A stretch of 64,000 nt of DNA from Pseudomonas sp. Tri1. GTDB taxonomy: Bacteria; Pseudomonadota; Gammaproteobacteria; Pseudomonadales; Pseudomonadaceae. Position 1 is the stretch's first letter. The number at the start of each line of letters is the position of its first letter. A model generated the notes under the pieces. The model saw only the letters and a list, made by a program, of their open reading frames with translations. It did no database searches and was not told the origin of the DNA. Below, in pieces: positions 1 to 9,596 of the stretch. The stretch is taken from positions 6,643,951 through 6,707,950 of the forward strand of contig NZ_CP072913.1 in assembly GCF_017968885.1 (NCBI RefSeq). Direction: 5' to 3'. The position numbers and the translations under genes are program-made.

Positions 1-1
1 C

Positions 2-145
2 GGCGCATTTGGCATCTGCAGCAACGCCCAGGTTGCCAATATGCCTTACCGCCAGGATATTCACTATTACGGTGTGGCCACTGACGCAGCTTACCTCCAA
101 CCGTATTGTGAAGGTCAAAGCCAGGGCACCTGGCTCAGACCTTAA
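2..145 (+). CDS. C-terminal fragment of an unrecognised protein
   Basis: An open frame enters from the left edge and runs 47 codons to TAA. The peptide has two cysteines (GICSN and PYCEG) and many aromatic residues. I do not recognise a family. Its stop overlaps, tail to tail, the stop of the DUF1826 gene on the other strand. Because the start lies outside the window, length, localisation and function cannot be judged; the reading frame itself is supported only by its openness and the clean convergent end. Confidence 0.5.
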   Translation, partial: GAFGICSNAQVANMPYRQDIHYYGVATDAAYLQPYCEGQSQGTWLRP

Positions 146-792
146 GCCAGCCAGTCCAGCGTGAGGATCAATCGGCGTTCTCCCGGGCCCAGCTCCGGCG
201 AGCGATGGATCAGGCCGAAACCCTCATTACCGTGCCACTTCTCGCCTTTAAGCAACGCCACATCACCGCTGCAAAGCTGCTGGATCACGCGCGAATCGCC
301 GGGCTCGGCTTGCGGCTGCGACAGCCCCTGCCGGTCCATGGCGCCTTCCTTGAGCCACTGACTGCCGGCGCCGATATAAGTGGTGATTAGCCGTACCGGT
401 ACATGGTCAACGTGAAAGCGCGGGCACATTGCCTTGTCCAGGGCGCGCAGACGCAGGCCGACACGTTTGGCACCCAACAGGCAGGTAAACGCACTGACCA
501 GCCAAGAGACATCGGCGACAAAGCCCTCGTAGCCTTGCAGATCGCTGAATCCTGCGGCGAGACCGTGCAGCACTGGCTGAGTGTCTTCCTCCGGCAAGTC
601 GAGCACCAGCGACTCGGCCAATGGTTGCTCCATCGAAAGCACCATGGCCGCGAAGTCGCTGATATGCGCCGGAAGCTGACGTTGCCAGACCGCCAGGTTG
701 GTGCCGTCCTCCAGAATTTGTGTCAGGACTCGTGGCGTTTCGTCCCGGACCTGGCGTACCGGTGCAGCCCTTTTCAGGCTGGGCGCCAACAT
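142..792 (-). CDS. DUF1826 domain protein
   Basis: About 216 residues. The core CPRFHVDHVPVRLITTYIG followed by GAGSQWL is the conserved block of DUF1826 proteins, which often sit next to COG0523 metallochaperone GTPases. No biochemical function is established. The start ATG overlaps the stop of the upstream GTPase gene (TGATG), so the two are translationally coupled and share its Zur-controlled promoter. A GTG one codon upstream is a possible alternative start. The His/Asp-rich FHVDH segment could bind metal, which is inference only. A role in zinc starvation is suggested by context. Confidence 0.85.
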   Translation of the reverse strand: MLAPSLKRAAPVRQVRDETPRVLTQILEDGTNLAVWQRQLPAHISDFAAMVLSMEQPLAESLVLDLPEEDTQPVLHGLAAGFSDLQGYEGFVADVSWLVSAFTCLLGAKRVGLRLRALDKAMCPRFHVDHVPVRLITTYIGAGSQWLKEGAMDRQGLSQPQAEPGDSRVIQQLCSGDVALLKGEKWHGNEGFGLIHRSPELGPGERRLILTLDWLA

Positions 793-2000
793 CACGCCGC
801 GACCTCGTCATGCCACGGACCGAACGGATCCGGCAGCAAGCGCCAACTTTCGACACCCTGAGCCATTTCCGCGTCGGTGAGCAGGCAAGCGTCCAGTTCA
901 ACGCTGAGCCGGCTGAAGTCGATGTCTTGTCCGATGAATACCAGTTCCTGACGGCAGTCGCCCGTGGCGGGCAGCCAGTTTTTAAGGATGGCGGCGCTAC
1001 TTTCTTCATCCTGCGGCCATTGGTTTTTCGGCACAAAGCGCCACCAACGCCCGGCAAATCCGTGACGCATCAAGCCGCCGGCTTGGGACCAACTGCCCGC
1101 TTCCTCAGGTTTACTGGCAAGCCAGAAGAAGCCCTTGGAGCGCAGGAGTTTACCGTTGGTCCACGGACGGTCGATGAAGCTGAAAAAACGCTGGGGATGA
1201 AACGGTCGACGTGCCCGATAAGCCGTCGAAGCAATACCGTATTCTTCGGTCTCGGGCACATGCGCGCCACGCAGCTCCTGTAGCCAGCCGGGTGCTTGAG
1301 CGGCACGTTCAAAGTCGAAAAGACCGGTGTCGAGGATGCGCCCCAGGGGAACCTGCCCCATGACCATGGGAATGATCTGCGCCTGGGCGTTGAGGCGCTG
1401 CAGAATCGCAATCAATTCTTCCCGTTCGTCACGGCTGATCAGGTCGATTTTGCTGATTAAAATCACGTCGGCGAACTCGATCTGCTCGATCAGTAGGTCA
1501 GTAATCGAGCGCTCGTCTTCCTCACCCAAGGTTTCGCCTCGCGACGCAAGGCTTTCGGCGGCCTGGAAATCGACCAGGAAATTCATCCCATCAACCACCG
1601 TCACCATCGTGTCGAGCCGGGCGACATCGGCCAAGCTGCGACCCTCTTCATCACGAAATGTGAAGGTTTCCGCCACCGGCAAGGGTTCAGAAATTCCCGT
1701 GGATTCGATCAGCAGATAATCGAAGCGCCCTTCTCTGGCGAGCTGGCCGACTGCCTCCAGCAAGTCCTCACGCAGTGTGCAGCAGATGCAGCCGTTGCTC
1801 ATTTCCACCAGCTTTTCTTCGGCGCGGTTCAGGGTTACATCTCGCTGGACTTCGCTGCCATCGATGTTGATCTCGCTCATATCGTTAACGATCACGGCAA
1901 CCCGTAGATTGTCGCGATTACGCAAAATGTAGTTAAGCAGCGTGCTTTTACCGGCACCAAGAAATCCAGACAGTACCGTTACGGGAAGGCGATTGGGCAT
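792..2000 (-). CDS. zigA: COG0523-family zinc GTPase (ZigA-like metallochaperone)
   Basis: About 402 residues. G3E-family GTPase with Walker [10 protein letters not shown] near the N-terminus, the diagnostic metal motif NGCICCTLR around residue 75, ESTGISEP switch residues, SKIDL as the guanine-specificity motif, and a C-terminal CobW domain ([11 protein letters not shown]). Family members hand zinc to client enzymes when zinc is scarce. I chose the ATG at 2000 because GAGGA lies at a good distance; an ATG five codons upstream lacks a good ribosome site. A perfect Zur palindrome lies about 100 bases upstream and is shared with the divergent gene at 2163. The symbol follows the P. aeruginosa/Acinetobacter naming and is by resemblance. 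Confidence 0.9.
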   Translation of the reverse strand: MPNRLPVTVLSGFLGAGKSTLLNYILRNRDNLRVAVIVNDMSEINIDGSEVQRDVTLNRAEEKLVEMSNGCICCTLREDLLEAVGQLAREGRFDYLLIESTGISEPLPVAETFTFRDEEGRSLADVARLDTMVTVVDGMNFLVDFQAAESLASRGETLGEEDERSITDLLIEQIEFADVILISKIDLISRDEREELIAILQRLNAQAQIIPMVMGQVPLGRILDTGLFDFERAAQAPGWLQELRGAHVPETEEYGIASTAYRARRPFHPQRFFSFIDRPWTNGKLLRSKGFFWLASKPEEAGSWSQAGGLMRHGFAGRWWRFVPKNQWPQDEESSAAILKNWLPATGDCRQELVFIGQDIDFSRLSVELDACLLTDAEMAQGVESWRLLPDPFGPWHDEVAA

Positions 2001-2101
2001 CAGGTATATCCTCATCGGGGGCGGCCGTTGCTGACGCTGTTCACGCGCGTCATGGCTCGTTTTTCAGGCTTTGGCTGGGTTCAGGGCCTGGCTGATTTTT
2101 A

Positions 2102-2116
2102 TGTTATAGTATAACA
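2102..2116. promoter_or_regulatory. Zur operator between zigA and a secreted-protein gene
   Basis: Perfect 15-bp palindrome TGTTATA-G-TATAACA, matching the known gammaproteobacterial Zur box core GTTATA-N-TATAAC. It lies between two divergent genes, 46 bases upstream of the start at 2163 and about 100 upstream of zigA, so one site may repress both when zinc is plentiful. The same palindrome, differing only in the central base, recurs upstream of folE2. Confidence 0.88.
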
Positions 2117-2162
2117 ACTCCATTCAACCAGTCCTGTCACCTCATTGGTCTGAGAACTATCA

Positions 2163-2564
2163 ATGCGCAACTGTCTGAAACTCGTATTTGCCGCAGGCCC
2201 ATTGTTGCTGTGGGCATTGAGCGCGTCAGCTCAGAGCCCGCTCTTGGCCAACTGCACCCGCAGTGCCAACTTGTTGGCTTGCGTTGACGGACAAGGCAAT
2301 ACCTACAGCGTCGCAACGAGCGGAAACACCCTGTATTTGCGTGGTTTTGAAGCGTTCAGCCATCGTTATTGGGCACAAACGAACAGTCGTTACGGTCAAC
2401 TCACCTTTTTCACAGGCTTGGCGTCCGATGGAGAAAGTTGGGTTGGATACAGCCGGCGCGTTGGCTGGACGACTATCAACCGCTTCTCCAGTTCAGGCGG
2501 CGGTGGTAGTGCCGGCGCGTTTACATGCGGTCGCATGAACGGTTGCCAGGATTCTTCGCGCTGA
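2163..2564 (+). CDS. Small secreted cysteine/glycine-rich protein, Zur-controlled
   Basis: 133 residues with a clear Sec signal peptide (hydrophobic stretch ending ALSASAQ, cleavage probably after about residue 24). The mature part has two cysteine pairs (NCTRSANLLAC and TCGRMNGC) that could form disulfides, aromatic-rich beta-type sequence, and an SSSGGGGSAG linker before the second pair. I recognise no family. It is transcribed away from zigA from the same Zur box, so it probably belongs to the zinc-starvation response. An extracellular or periplasmic zinc-binding role is only a guess. A parS-type site begins at its stop codon. Confidence 0.75.
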   Translation: MRNCLKLVFAAGPLLLWALSASAQSPLLANCTRSANLLACVDGQGNTYSVATSGNTLYLRGFEAFSHRYWAQTNSRYGQLTFFTGLASDGESWVGYSRRVGWTTINRFSSSGGGGSAGAFTCGRMNGCQDSSR

Positions 2565-2580
2565 TGTTTCACGTGGAACA
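2565..2580. other. parS-type ParB binding site
   Basis: TGTTTCACGTGGAACA differs at one position from the 16-bp palindromic Pseudomonas parS consensus TGTTCCACGTGGAACA. It is intergenic and close to oriC/parAB on the same chromosome arm. Two further single-mismatch sites occur at 3078 and 12538. Confidence 0.75.
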
Positions 2581-2632
2581 TGGGAGGGAGGAAATGAAAC
2601 TCTGTTCATAAAAGAGGTATCTTCGAAGCTAC

Positions 2633-2647
2633 TGTTATACTATAACA
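2633..2647. promoter_or_regulatory. Zur operator upstream of folE2
   Basis: Perfect 15-bp palindrome TGTTATA-C-TATAACA, 30 bases upstream of the folE2 start. It matches the site at 2102 except at the central base. It should control the folE2 and zinc importer operon. Confidence 0.88.
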
Positions 2648-2677
2648 TTAAATTCGAACCCACGATGGACCTCTCCC

Positions 2678-3574
2678 ATGAACGCGTTAACGCTGCCAGA
2701 CGTTGCTACGCAGGCTTCACGCCAAGCCCTACCCCTCGATTGGGTCGGCATGTGTGGCATCGCAACACCGGTGTTGATCGACGGTCAGCGTCTGATCGCG
2801 ACCGCCGACGCAGGTGTCAGCCTCGACGACGGTGAAGCTCGAGGCATCCACATGTCACGTTTGTACCTGGCGTTGGAGTTGCTTGACGGCACGCCACTTT
2901 GCGCATCGCTGTTGCGTCGCATCCTGCAGCAGTTTCTCGATAGCCATGAGGGCTTATCTCATAAAGCCTCCCTGAAAATTCACACCGACTTGTTGTTCAA
3001 ACGCGCGGCATTAATCAGCCCCTTGGCAGGCTGGAAGCGCTATCCAGTGAGTATCGAAGCGCATCTGAGCAGCACAGTGTTCCACGTGGAACTGAAAATC
3101 CAGGTCCCCTATTCTTCTACCTGCCCCTGCTCAGCCGCACTCGCTCGGCAGTTGATCCAACAGCAATTCGTGGACGATTTCGCTAACAAGACACTCGGGC
3201 ACGCAGAAATACTGGCCTGGTTGGGTTCAGCAAACGGCATTGTCGCGACGCCTCATAGTCAACGTAGTACGGCCACTCTGAATCTTCGGTTGAGCGCCGA
3301 CGTCGACGAATTGCCTCTACTGTCCCTGATCAATGACGCCGAAGCGGCTCTAGGCACCGCAGTGCAAACCGCAGTCAAGCGCGCCGATGAGCAGGCCTTC
3401 GCGCTCGCCAACGGCCAGAATCTGATGTTCTGCGAAGACGCCGCTCGACGACTGAGCACGGCCTTGAGAAAGTCGTCCGCCATCGCCGCCCTGGATGTAC
3501 GCGTCGTCCACGCCGAGAGCCTGCATGCCCATGACGCCGTGGCCCAAAGCCGTTGGCAGCGGGAGGCATCATGA
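2678..3574 (+). CDS. folE2: GTP cyclohydrolase FolE2 (type IB)
   Basis: 298 residues, the usual size of FolE2. It converts GTP to dihydroneopterin triphosphate, the first step of folate synthesis, without needing zinc, and so replaces the zinc-dependent FolE during starvation. Seen: the N-terminal DWVGMCGIATPV, the central HMSRLYLALE, and STCPCSAALA, all typical of the family. A Zur box sits directly upstream. The stop overlaps the start of the ABC ATPase gene (ATGA), making it first gene of an operon with a zinc importer. A parS-type site lies inside it at 3078. Confidence 0.93.
   Translation: MNALTLPDVATQASRQALPLDWVGMCGIATPVLIDGQRLIATADAGVSLDDGEARGIHMSRLYLALELLDGTPLCASLLRRILQQFLDSHEGLSHKASLKIHTDLLFKRAALISPLAGWKRYPVSIEAHLSSTVFHVELKIQVPYSSTCPCSAALARQLIQQQFVDDFANKTLGHAEILAWLGSANGIVATPHSQRSTATLNLRLSADVDELPLLSLINDAEAALGTAVQTAVKRADEQAFALANGQNLMFCEDAARRLSTALRKSSAIAALDVRVVHAESLHAHDAVAQSRWQREAS
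3078..3093. other. parS-type ParB binding site inside folE2
   Basis: TGTTCCACGTGGAACT matches 15 of 16 bases of the Pseudomonas parS palindrome. It lies within the coding sequence of folE2, encoding VFHVEL, so the protein frame accommodates it. Confidence 0.75.
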
Positions 3575-4239
3575 TCCGTTGCCAAACCTTGCGCTGGGGT
3601 GCTCCCGGGCAACCTCTCACGCCACCGCTGAATATGGAGCGGCCAACGGGCAGCCTGACGGCCATCATCGGCGCCAACGGTTCGGGCAAAAGCAGCCTTC
3701 TGAAAGTCCTCGCGGGGCTGCAAAAACCTCTATCCGGCAAAGTTACGCTGGATGTTCCACGCCGCGGCGGTGTCTCATTCCTGCCGCAGCAGCAACATCT
3801 GGATCGGCAATTCCCCATCAGCTTGCAAGAGCTGGTGGCCGCCGGTTCCTGGGGTAATGGGCACACACCCGCCATGCGCAGGCAGTTGCTCCAGACAGCT
3901 CTGGACGACTGGGCGTTGGCGGGTCTGCAACATCGTCCGTTGATGGCGTTGTCTGGCGGCGAGTTACAGCGCGCCCTGCTCGCTCGCCTGAGCCTGGCCG
4001 AAGCGCCGCTGCTGTTGCTCGACGAACCCCACGTCGCACTCGACGAACAAGGCCAGGCGCTATTGTGGAAACACATCCACGGCTGGCACGCGACGGGCAG
4101 AACCGTGGTGGTGGCTTGTCATGACTTGGCAGCGGTGCGCGAGCACATTCCTCACACGTTGCTGGTCAGCCACGCCGGCTGCGTACTGAGTCGCAGTGTC
4201 GACCTGATCGCCGAACAACCTCGCATGCGGGTGGCCTGA
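3571..4239 (+). CDS. Zinc ABC transporter ATP-binding protein (ZnuC-like)
   Basis: 222 residues, compact like other metal-importer ATPases. Walker A GANGSGKS, Q-loop LPQQQHLDR, signature LSGGELQRALLAR, Walker B LLLLDEP and H-loop ACHDLAAV are all present. It powers the permease encoded next. The ATG at 3571 overlaps the folE2 stop and has a GGGAGG site, so I prefer it to the ATG six codons upstream. It overlaps the permease start by one base. This is distinct from a canonical znuABC locus; its folE2 and Zur context indicates zinc, but manganese cannot be excluded from sequence alone. Confidence 0.9.
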   Translation: MIRCQTLRWGAPGQPLTPPLNMERPTGSLTAIIGANGSGKSSLLKVLAGLQKPLSGKVTLDVPRRGGVSFLPQQQHLDRQFPISLQELVAAGSWGNGHTPAMRRQLLQTALDDWALAGLQHRPLMALSGGELQRALLARLSLAEAPLLLLDEPHVALDEQGQALLWKHIHGWHATGRTVVVACHDLAAVREHIPHTLLVSHAGCVLSRSVDLIAEQPRMRVA

Positions 4240-5105
4240 TGCTTGCGGCCACCCATCTTTGGCAACCGTTCCAGGAATTCGTGTTCATGCGCCGTGCCTT
4301 GCTTGGCGGCCTAGTATTGGCGTGCAGTACAGCCCCGCTGGGGGTGTTTCTGATTCTTCGACGCATGAGCCTGATCGGCGATGCCGTGGCTCACGGCATT
4401 TTGCCCGGTGCAGCCCTGGGTTTCTGGTTCGCCGGATTGAGCCTGCCGGCCCTGACACTTGGCGGCTTGGGCGCCGGCCTGGGCATGGCCGGGCTGGCGG
4501 CGTGGATTACCCGGCGTACCGGTCTGCGGGAAGACGCCAGCCTCGCGGCGATTTATCCGATCTCCCTTGCCGCTGGCGTGTTGATCCTCGGCATGGCCGG
4601 CAAACGCTTGGATTTGCTTCACCTGTTATTCGGCTCAGCACTGGCGGTCGACGGCCCGACACTCACCGGTATGCTTTGGGTTTCCGCGGCCAGCCTGGTG
4701 GCCATGGCGCTGATTTACCGACCCCTGTTGCTCGACACCCTGGATCCGCTGTTCCTGCAAACCGTCAGCCGCTTGGGTCCGTGGGCCCATGGCGTATTTC
4801 TGACCCTGGTAGTGTTGAATCTGGTGATCGGCTTCCAGGCCATCGGCGCGCTGATGGTGGTTGGCCTGATGATGCTCCCCGCCGCCGCTTCGCGGTTCTG
4901 GAGCCGGCGCCTGCCGATTCTCATGATGATCGCGGCGCTGCTCGGTTGCCTATCGGTGTGGCTTGGCCTGTTGTTGTCCTTCTATTTCTCACTGCCCAGC
5001 GGACCGGCCATCGTACTGGTAGCCGGGGCGTTGTATCTGTTGTCCGTGGTGTTCGGTCCGGTGCACGGTTTGCTGCGCCGCCCGCCCTTGCTCACATCCC
5101 AATGA
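4239..5105 (+). CDS. Zinc ABC transporter permease (ZnuB-like)
   Basis: 288 residues with about eight hydrophobic segments, the ABC-3 metal-permease fold. Seen: RRMSLIGDAVAHGILPGAALGF, the conserved cytoplasmic coupling region of ZnuB/MntB permeases, and AIGALMVVGLMMLPAAASRFW. The gene begins within the stop of the ATPase gene (TGATG) and ends 11 bases before the binding-protein gene, so the three form one unit. The metal is inferred from the Zur box at the head of the operon. Confidence 0.9.
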   Translation: MLAATHLWQPFQEFVFMRRALLGGLVLACSTAPLGVFLILRRMSLIGDAVAHGILPGAALGFWFAGLSLPALTLGGLGAGLGMAGLAAWITRRTGLREDASLAAIYPISLAAGVLILGMAGKRLDLLHLLFGSALAVDGPTLTGMLWVSAASLVAMALIYRPLLLDTLDPLFLQTVSRLGPWAHGVFLTLVVLNLVIGFQAIGALMVVGLMMLPAAASRFWSRRLPILMMIAALLGCLSVWLGLLLSFYFSLPSGPAIVLVAGALYLLSVVFGPVHGLLRRPPLLTSQ

Positions 5106-5116
5106 GGTGTTTCCCG

Positions 5117-5992
5117 ATGCGCGTCCTGTTCGTGCTGTTCAGTCTGATGCTGTCCATGTCCTTGTCCGCTGCCGAAAAACTCCAGGTGGTGACCAGCTTC
5201 AGCATCCTCGCCGACATGACCCGACAGGTCGGCGGCGAGCATATCCAAATCACCAACATGGTCGGGCCGGACGCCGATGCGCACACCTATGAACCCACAC
5301 CGGACGATGCCAAGGCATTGCTCAGCGCAAAACTGATCATCAAGAATGGGTTGGGTTTCGAGCCGTGGTTGGATCGCCTGGTCACCAGCACCGAAACCGG
5401 CGCCCCGGTGATCAGCGCCAGTCGCGGAGTGATTCCTCGTTCGCTGGATGAAGATGGCGAGACCATTCCCGACCCGCACGCCTGGCACAATCTGGCGAAT
5501 GCCGAGCTGTATGTCAGCAACATCACCAAGGCGCTGGAAGCGGCGGACCCAGCTAACAAGGCCGACTACGAACGCAACAGCCAGGCGTATCTGAAGAAGA
5601 TCTACGCCCTGCTTGCCGAAGCCAAGGCCAAGCTCGGGGGGTTGCCGCCAGGCAATCGCAAGATCGTGACGTCCCACGATGCGTTCGGTTACCTGGGCCA
5701 GGCCTACGGTATCGAGTTCATGGCGCCGCAGGGTCTATCCACTGAACGTGAGCCTTCGGCCTCAGAGGTCGCGGCGCTGATTACCCAGATTCGCCAGGCG
5801 AAAGTCAAAGCGGTGTTCATGGAAAACATCAAGGATGCGCGCCTGCTCAAGCAGATTGCTGACGAAAGCGGCGCGCACATTGGCGGTACGCTGTACTCCG
5901 ATGCCCTCGCGGCCAGCGGACCGGCCAGCACCTTCACCGGGCTGTTCGAGTACAACCTCAACACACTCTACGAGGCATTGAGCCGGCCCTGA
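5117..5992 (+). CDS. Zinc ABC transporter substrate-binding protein (ZnuA-like)
   Basis: 291 residues with a signal peptide (LFVLFSLMLSMSLSAAEK). Cluster A-I metal binding protein: DADAHTYEPTPDD carries the first metal histidine, DPHAWHN the second, and SHDAFGYLG the third. The long histidine-rich loop of classical ZnuA is absent, as in several secondary zinc binding proteins. Start at 5117 is preceded by GAGG at good spacing; an in-frame ATG overlapping the permease stop is less likely. It is the last gene of the folE2 operon, and a degenerate REP pair follows. Confidence 0.9.
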   Translation: MRVLFVLFSLMLSMSLSAAEKLQVVTSFSILADMTRQVGGEHIQITNMVGPDADAHTYEPTPDDAKALLSAKLIIKNGLGFEPWLDRLVTSTETGAPVISASRGVIPRSLDEDGETIPDPHAWHNLANAELYVSNITKALEAADPANKADYERNSQAYLKKIYALLAEAKAKLGGLPPGNRKIVTSHDAFGYLGQAYGIEFMAPQGLSTEREPSASEVAALITQIRQAKVKAVFMENIKDARLLKQIADESGAHIGGTLYSDALAASGPASTFTGLFEYNLNTLYEALSRP

Positions 5993-6007
5993 TCAAGCTG
6001 AGCAAGA

Positions 6008-6100
6008 TCGTGGCAAGAGCGCTTGCTCCTGTTGGCGGCGTAGGCAGTCATTAACGGGGCCACTTCCCCTGCCCAGCGGAAGCAAGCTCCCTCGCCACAG
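6008..6100. repeat. Degenerate REP palindrome pair
   Basis: Inverted half-sites: GTGGCAAGAGCGCTTGCTCC on the left and GGAAGCAAGCTCCCTCGCCAC on the right resemble the P. fluorescens-group REP family. They lie in the short space between the convergent znuA-like and DUF3617 genes, the usual position for REPs. Confidence 0.6.
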
Positions 6101-6124
6101 AGTTCTACGCTTGTGAAAACAGGT

Positions 6125-6646
6125 TCAAGCCCTCGGCTTGACCGTCCCGCAATCTTGCCCCAGCCACACAGCGCGTGTGTCGAGGCTACCGTTCTGCTGG
6201 ATACCCGTGGCGTTGAACGTGCCGTTGACCTTGGTGGTGAACTCACGATCACTCTGGAATGTCGCGACACCATTGCCCTGGGCTTTCGGGCAACTGAAAC
6301 GAAACTTCCACTGATTGCCGGTGCGCTCGGTGATCTGCTGCTTGCAACCCGATTGCGGGTCTTGCAGGGGAATGTCATTGGTTTGCACCTGAGCAGGGGT
6401 CAGGCACACGCGAATGCCTTTACCGCCCATGGTGATGCCCTGTTTTTCCAGCATCGCCCGTTGCTCCGGGGTCATCTGGTTTTGCACTTGGCCCAGGATA
6501 AGCTGCAAGTCCGGGAGGTTCTGGTTATCGACCTTCATGTTGCTCGTGGTCAGTTCCCACAAGCCCGGTTGAAGCATCTGCGCCTGAGCCGCCATCGGAA
6601 CCGACAAGCCAACCGCCAAGGCCAAACCCAGCAGACGAACATTCAT
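6125..6646 (-). CDS. DUF3617 periplasmic protein
   Basis: 173 residues. Signal peptide LLGLALAVGLSVPMAAQAQ, then QPGLWELTTSN, the DUF3617 opening signature; later CLTPAQ and SGCKQQITERTGNQWKF are also typical. Function unknown in the family. Start at 6646 is chosen because GGAG lies eight bases upstream and the signal peptide follows directly; a TTG seven codons upstream is possible. It stands alone, with no operon partner. Confidence 0.85.
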   Translation of the reverse strand: MNVRLLGLALAVGLSVPMAAQAQMLQPGLWELTTSNMKVDNQNLPDLQLILGQVQNQMTPEQRAMLEKQGITMGGKGIRVCLTPAQVQTNDIPLQDPQSGCKQQITERTGNQWKFRFSCPKAQGNGVATFQSDREFTTKVNGTFNATGIQQNGSLDTRAVWLGQDCGTVKPRA

Positions 6647-6788
6647 TGCATAAACTCCAAAGGACAAGTGGCCGTTAGACGCCGTCTACAGGCTTCGGTT
6701 CAGGCCGGGGACGAGTGAATTAAATAGCGACATTCGCCATGGAACATGGTCTGTTAAGCATTGAAAATGTCAGGAGCAAGGCTGCCCC

Positions 6789-8228
6789 ATGGATTTTTTT
6801 GGCCCACATGTTTTCGGTTACCTGATCGCGCTGCTCCATACCCTGGGATCCATCGCTGCTGTCCATGCGGTGCTGACGGTGCGCACGGCCCAAGGCTCGA
6901 TTGCCTGGGCCCTGTCGCTGGTATTCATTCCGTACCTGACGTTGATTCCCTACCTGGTTTTCGGGCGCAGCACCTTCGATGGTTACATCAAGGCACGACG
7001 GCAAGCCAACGAAGAAATGCGTAAGGCGATCTCCGAGTTGAACTGGCGCCCGTGGGTCGAGGAAGCCCTGGCCGCCCGCGCCTCGCAAGCCTACGCCTCG
7101 TTACGGGCCATGCCCAAACTGGGGCGCACACCGTGCCTGGCGAACAATGAAGTGCGATTGTTGGTCAATGGACACGCCACATTCGAGGCGATTTTCCAAG
7201 CCATCGATAGTGCCCGCGAGGCCGTGCTGATTCAGTTTTTCATCATCCACGACGACCGTCTTGGCCAACGCCTGCACGCTCTGCTCTTGAAGAAGGCCGC
7301 CGAAGGCGTGGCGGTGTATCTGCTTTATGACCGCATCGGCAGCCACTCCCTGCCCCACCACTATGTTCAGGCACTGCGCGACGGCGGTGTCAACGTGAAA
7401 GCCTTCGCCACCCGTAGTGGCTGGCTGAACCGGTTTCAGATCAACTTTCGAAACCATCGCAAGATCGTGGTGGTGGACGGTGTGGTGGGTTTCGTCGGCG
7501 GCCACAACGTGGGTGATGAATACCTGGGAGAGAAGCCGCCGTTGGCGCCATGGCGCGACACGCATGTCGAAGTGCGCGGCCCTGTGGTGGGGAGCATGCA
7601 AGAGTCGTTTGCCGAAGATTGGTTCTGGGCGGCCCGTTCGTTGCCACCGCTGATCCTGCCAGACACCTACCCGGACGACGGTGTGCTCTGCCAGTTGCTG
7701 GCCAGTGGTCCGGCTGACGCCTACGAAACCTGCTCGCTGTTTTTCGTCGAGGCCATTCATGCGGCCAGCGAACGAGTCTGGATCACGACGCCCTACTTTA
7801 TTCCTGACGAAGCGGTATTCGCGGCATTGCGCCTGGCGGTACTGCGCGGGGTGGATGTGCGCATCCTGCTGCCCTCGCGACCGGATCACAAGGTCGTCTA
7901 CGCAGCGTCCAGCCTGTATGCGTTTGAAGCGGTGCGGGCCGGAGTGCGGGTGTTCCGTTATCAACCGGGCTTTCTGCATCAAAAGGTGGTGCTGATTGAC
8001 CAGGAAATCAGTGCCATCGGCAGTGCGAACCTGGACAATCGGTCGTTCAGGTTGAATTTCGAAGTGATGCTGCTGACCGTGGATATCCCATTCGCCACCG
8101 AGGTGGAGCAAATGCTCGAGCAGGATTTCGCCCTGGCTCAGGAAATCGACAAACAGGAAAGCCGGGAGACCCACCGCCTGCAAAAGGTCGGCATGCGGAT
8201 CGCCCGGCTTATTTCCCCGATACTTTAA
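6789..8228 (+). CDS. cls: Cardiolipin synthase
   Basis: 479 residues. Two N-terminal transmembrane segments (to about residue 60) anchor a phospholipase-D type catalytic domain with two HKD motifs: [16 protein letters not shown] near residue 222 and [23 protein letters not shown] near residue 400. It joins two phosphatidylglycerol molecules into cardiolipin at the inner membrane. The length matches ClsA (486 in E. coli). Its 3' end overlaps the convergent cyclopropane synthase gene by four bases. Confidence 0.93.
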   Translation: MDFFGPHVFGYLIALLHTLGSIAAVHAVLTVRTAQGSIAWALSLVFIPYLTLIPYLVFGRSTFDGYIKARRQANEEMRKAISELNWRPWVEEALAARASQAYASLRAMPKLGRTPCLANNEVRLLVNGHATFEAIFQAIDSAREAVLIQFFIIHDDRLGQRLHALLLKKAAEGVAVYLLYDRIGSHSLPHHYVQALRDGGVNVKAFATRSGWLNRFQINFRNHRKIVVVDGVVGFVGGHNVGDEYLGEKPPLAPWRDTHVEVRGPVVGSMQESFAEDWFWAARSLPPLILPDTYPDDGVLCQLLASGPADAYETCSLFFVEAIHAASERVWITTPYFIPDEAVFAALRLAVLRGVDVRILLPSRPDHKVVYAASSLYAFEAVRAGVRVFRYQPGFLHQKVVLIDQEISAIGSANLDNRSFRLNFEVMLLTVDIPFATEVEQMLEQDFALAQEIDKQESRETHRLQKVGMRIARLISPIL

Positions 8229-9412
8229 GGGGTGTAGATGTCGTCACGGGTCCAGGGCAAATCATGGCTGCCGTCCGCGTGGGCCTTCACTGCCAGGATC
8301 TGGTGCAGATTGATCCAGCCCTTTGCGAACGCGTAGGCGCAGCCGGCCAAGTACAAGCGCCAGATCCGCAGCGCCTGTTCCGGCACCTCCTTCGCGGCGG
8401 CCTCGAGGTTGTCTTCCAAGCGTTCACTCCAGTGATCGAGCGTGCGCGCGTAGTGCATGCGCAGGCTTTCCACATCGACAATTTCCAGCCCCGCTTCGCT
8501 GATCTGCGCGGAAATCATCGACAGGTGCGGCAACTCGCCATTGGGGAATACATACTTCTCGATGAACTCGCCGGCGCCACGACCTACTGGACGACCGTCG
8601 GTGTGCTTGGCGGTGATGCCGTGGTTCATGACTAACCCACCTTCACGGACGGCGCCGAACAGCGTCTTGCAGTACTGCTGCAGATTGGCGTGGCCGACGT
8701 GCTCGAACATGCCCACGCTGACCACCTTGTCAAAGCGACCGTCCTGGGGCAGGTCCCGATAGTCCAGCAACTGCAACTCCACTTGGTCTTCCAGGCCTTC
8801 AGCCTTGACCCGCTCCCGGGCCAAAGTCAGCTGCGCTTTGCTCAGGGTAATGCCAAAAACCTTGGCACCGAATTCCCGCGCTGCATAACGCGCCAAGCCA
8901 CCCCAACCGCAGCCAACATCCAGCAGATAGTCGCCGGGCTGCAGACGCAGCTTGCGACACAAATGGCGGAATTTGGCTTGCTGGGCCTGTTCGAGCGATT
9001 CGCTGCCCGTCTCGAAATAGGCGCAGGAATAGGCCATGTCGCTATCGAGCCACAGCTGATAGAACGCATTGGAAAGGTCGTAGTGATAGGAAATTGCCTT
9101 GGCGTCGGTTTCCTTGTCATGAAACGAACGCACCGGCAGGCTATCGGCATCGTCCTCAACCAACGCCTGGCTCAATTCATCGCAGACCCGAATCACTTCG
9201 TGAATCGAACCTTCAAGTTCGAGTTTGCCTTCTACGAACGCTGTTCCCAATGCGTCCAGGCTCGGGTGGGTGAATTGCGCGACCATTTGTGGGTCCTTGA
9301 CCACGATCGTGACACTGGGATCGGCACCCAGTGTGAATTCATGGCCATCCCAGAGCCGCAGCCGCAGCGGTAAATGCAGATTCTGTAGGGCCGGTGGAAG
9401 TTGCGCGAGCAT
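8225..9412 (-). CDS. cfa: Cyclopropane-fatty-acyl-phospholipid synthase
   Basis: About 395 residues. S-adenosylmethionine motif [16 protein letters not shown], Cfa block [21 protein letters not shown] and the C-terminal [10 protein letters not shown]. It adds a methylene bridge to unsaturated acyl chains of membrane phospholipids. The start at 9412 is preceded by GGGGGAT; an upstream in-frame codon has no ribosome site. Pseudomonas genomes usually carry more than one Cfa-like gene, so the symbol marks the family, not a proven ortholog. It is convergent with cardiolipin synthase. Confidence 0.9.
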   Translation of the reverse strand: MLAQLPPALQNLHLPLRLRLWDGHEFTLGADPSVTIVVKDPQMVAQFTHPSLDALGTAFVEGKLELEGSIHEVIRVCDELSQALVEDDADSLPVRSFHDKETDAKAISYHYDLSNAFYQLWLDSDMAYSCAYFETGSESLEQAQQAKFRHLCRKLRLQPGDYLLDVGCGWGGLARYAAREFGAKVFGITLSKAQLTLARERVKAEGLEDQVELQLLDYRDLPQDGRFDKVVSVGMFEHVGHANLQQYCKTLFGAVREGGLVMNHGITAKHTDGRPVGRGAGEFIEKYVFPNGELPHLSMISAQISEAGLEIVDVESLRMHYARTLDHWSERLEDNLEAAAKEVPEQALRIWRLYLAGCAYAFAKGWINLHQILAVKAHADGSHDLPWTRDDIYTP

Positions 9413-9596
9413 GAGATATCCCCCTTGTTTCAGACGTCTGAAATGAGGGTAGACCATTGTAGAAAAATAGCAGGCTATCGAATTTATAGCCTTTTTCTAT
9501 TGCTATCCAAAATTCACTCCTTGTGTCGGATAGTCACCGGCAGTGGTACGCCCTCTCCAACAGCAGACTGCACATGCGACGTGCAGTTCGCCTAGG

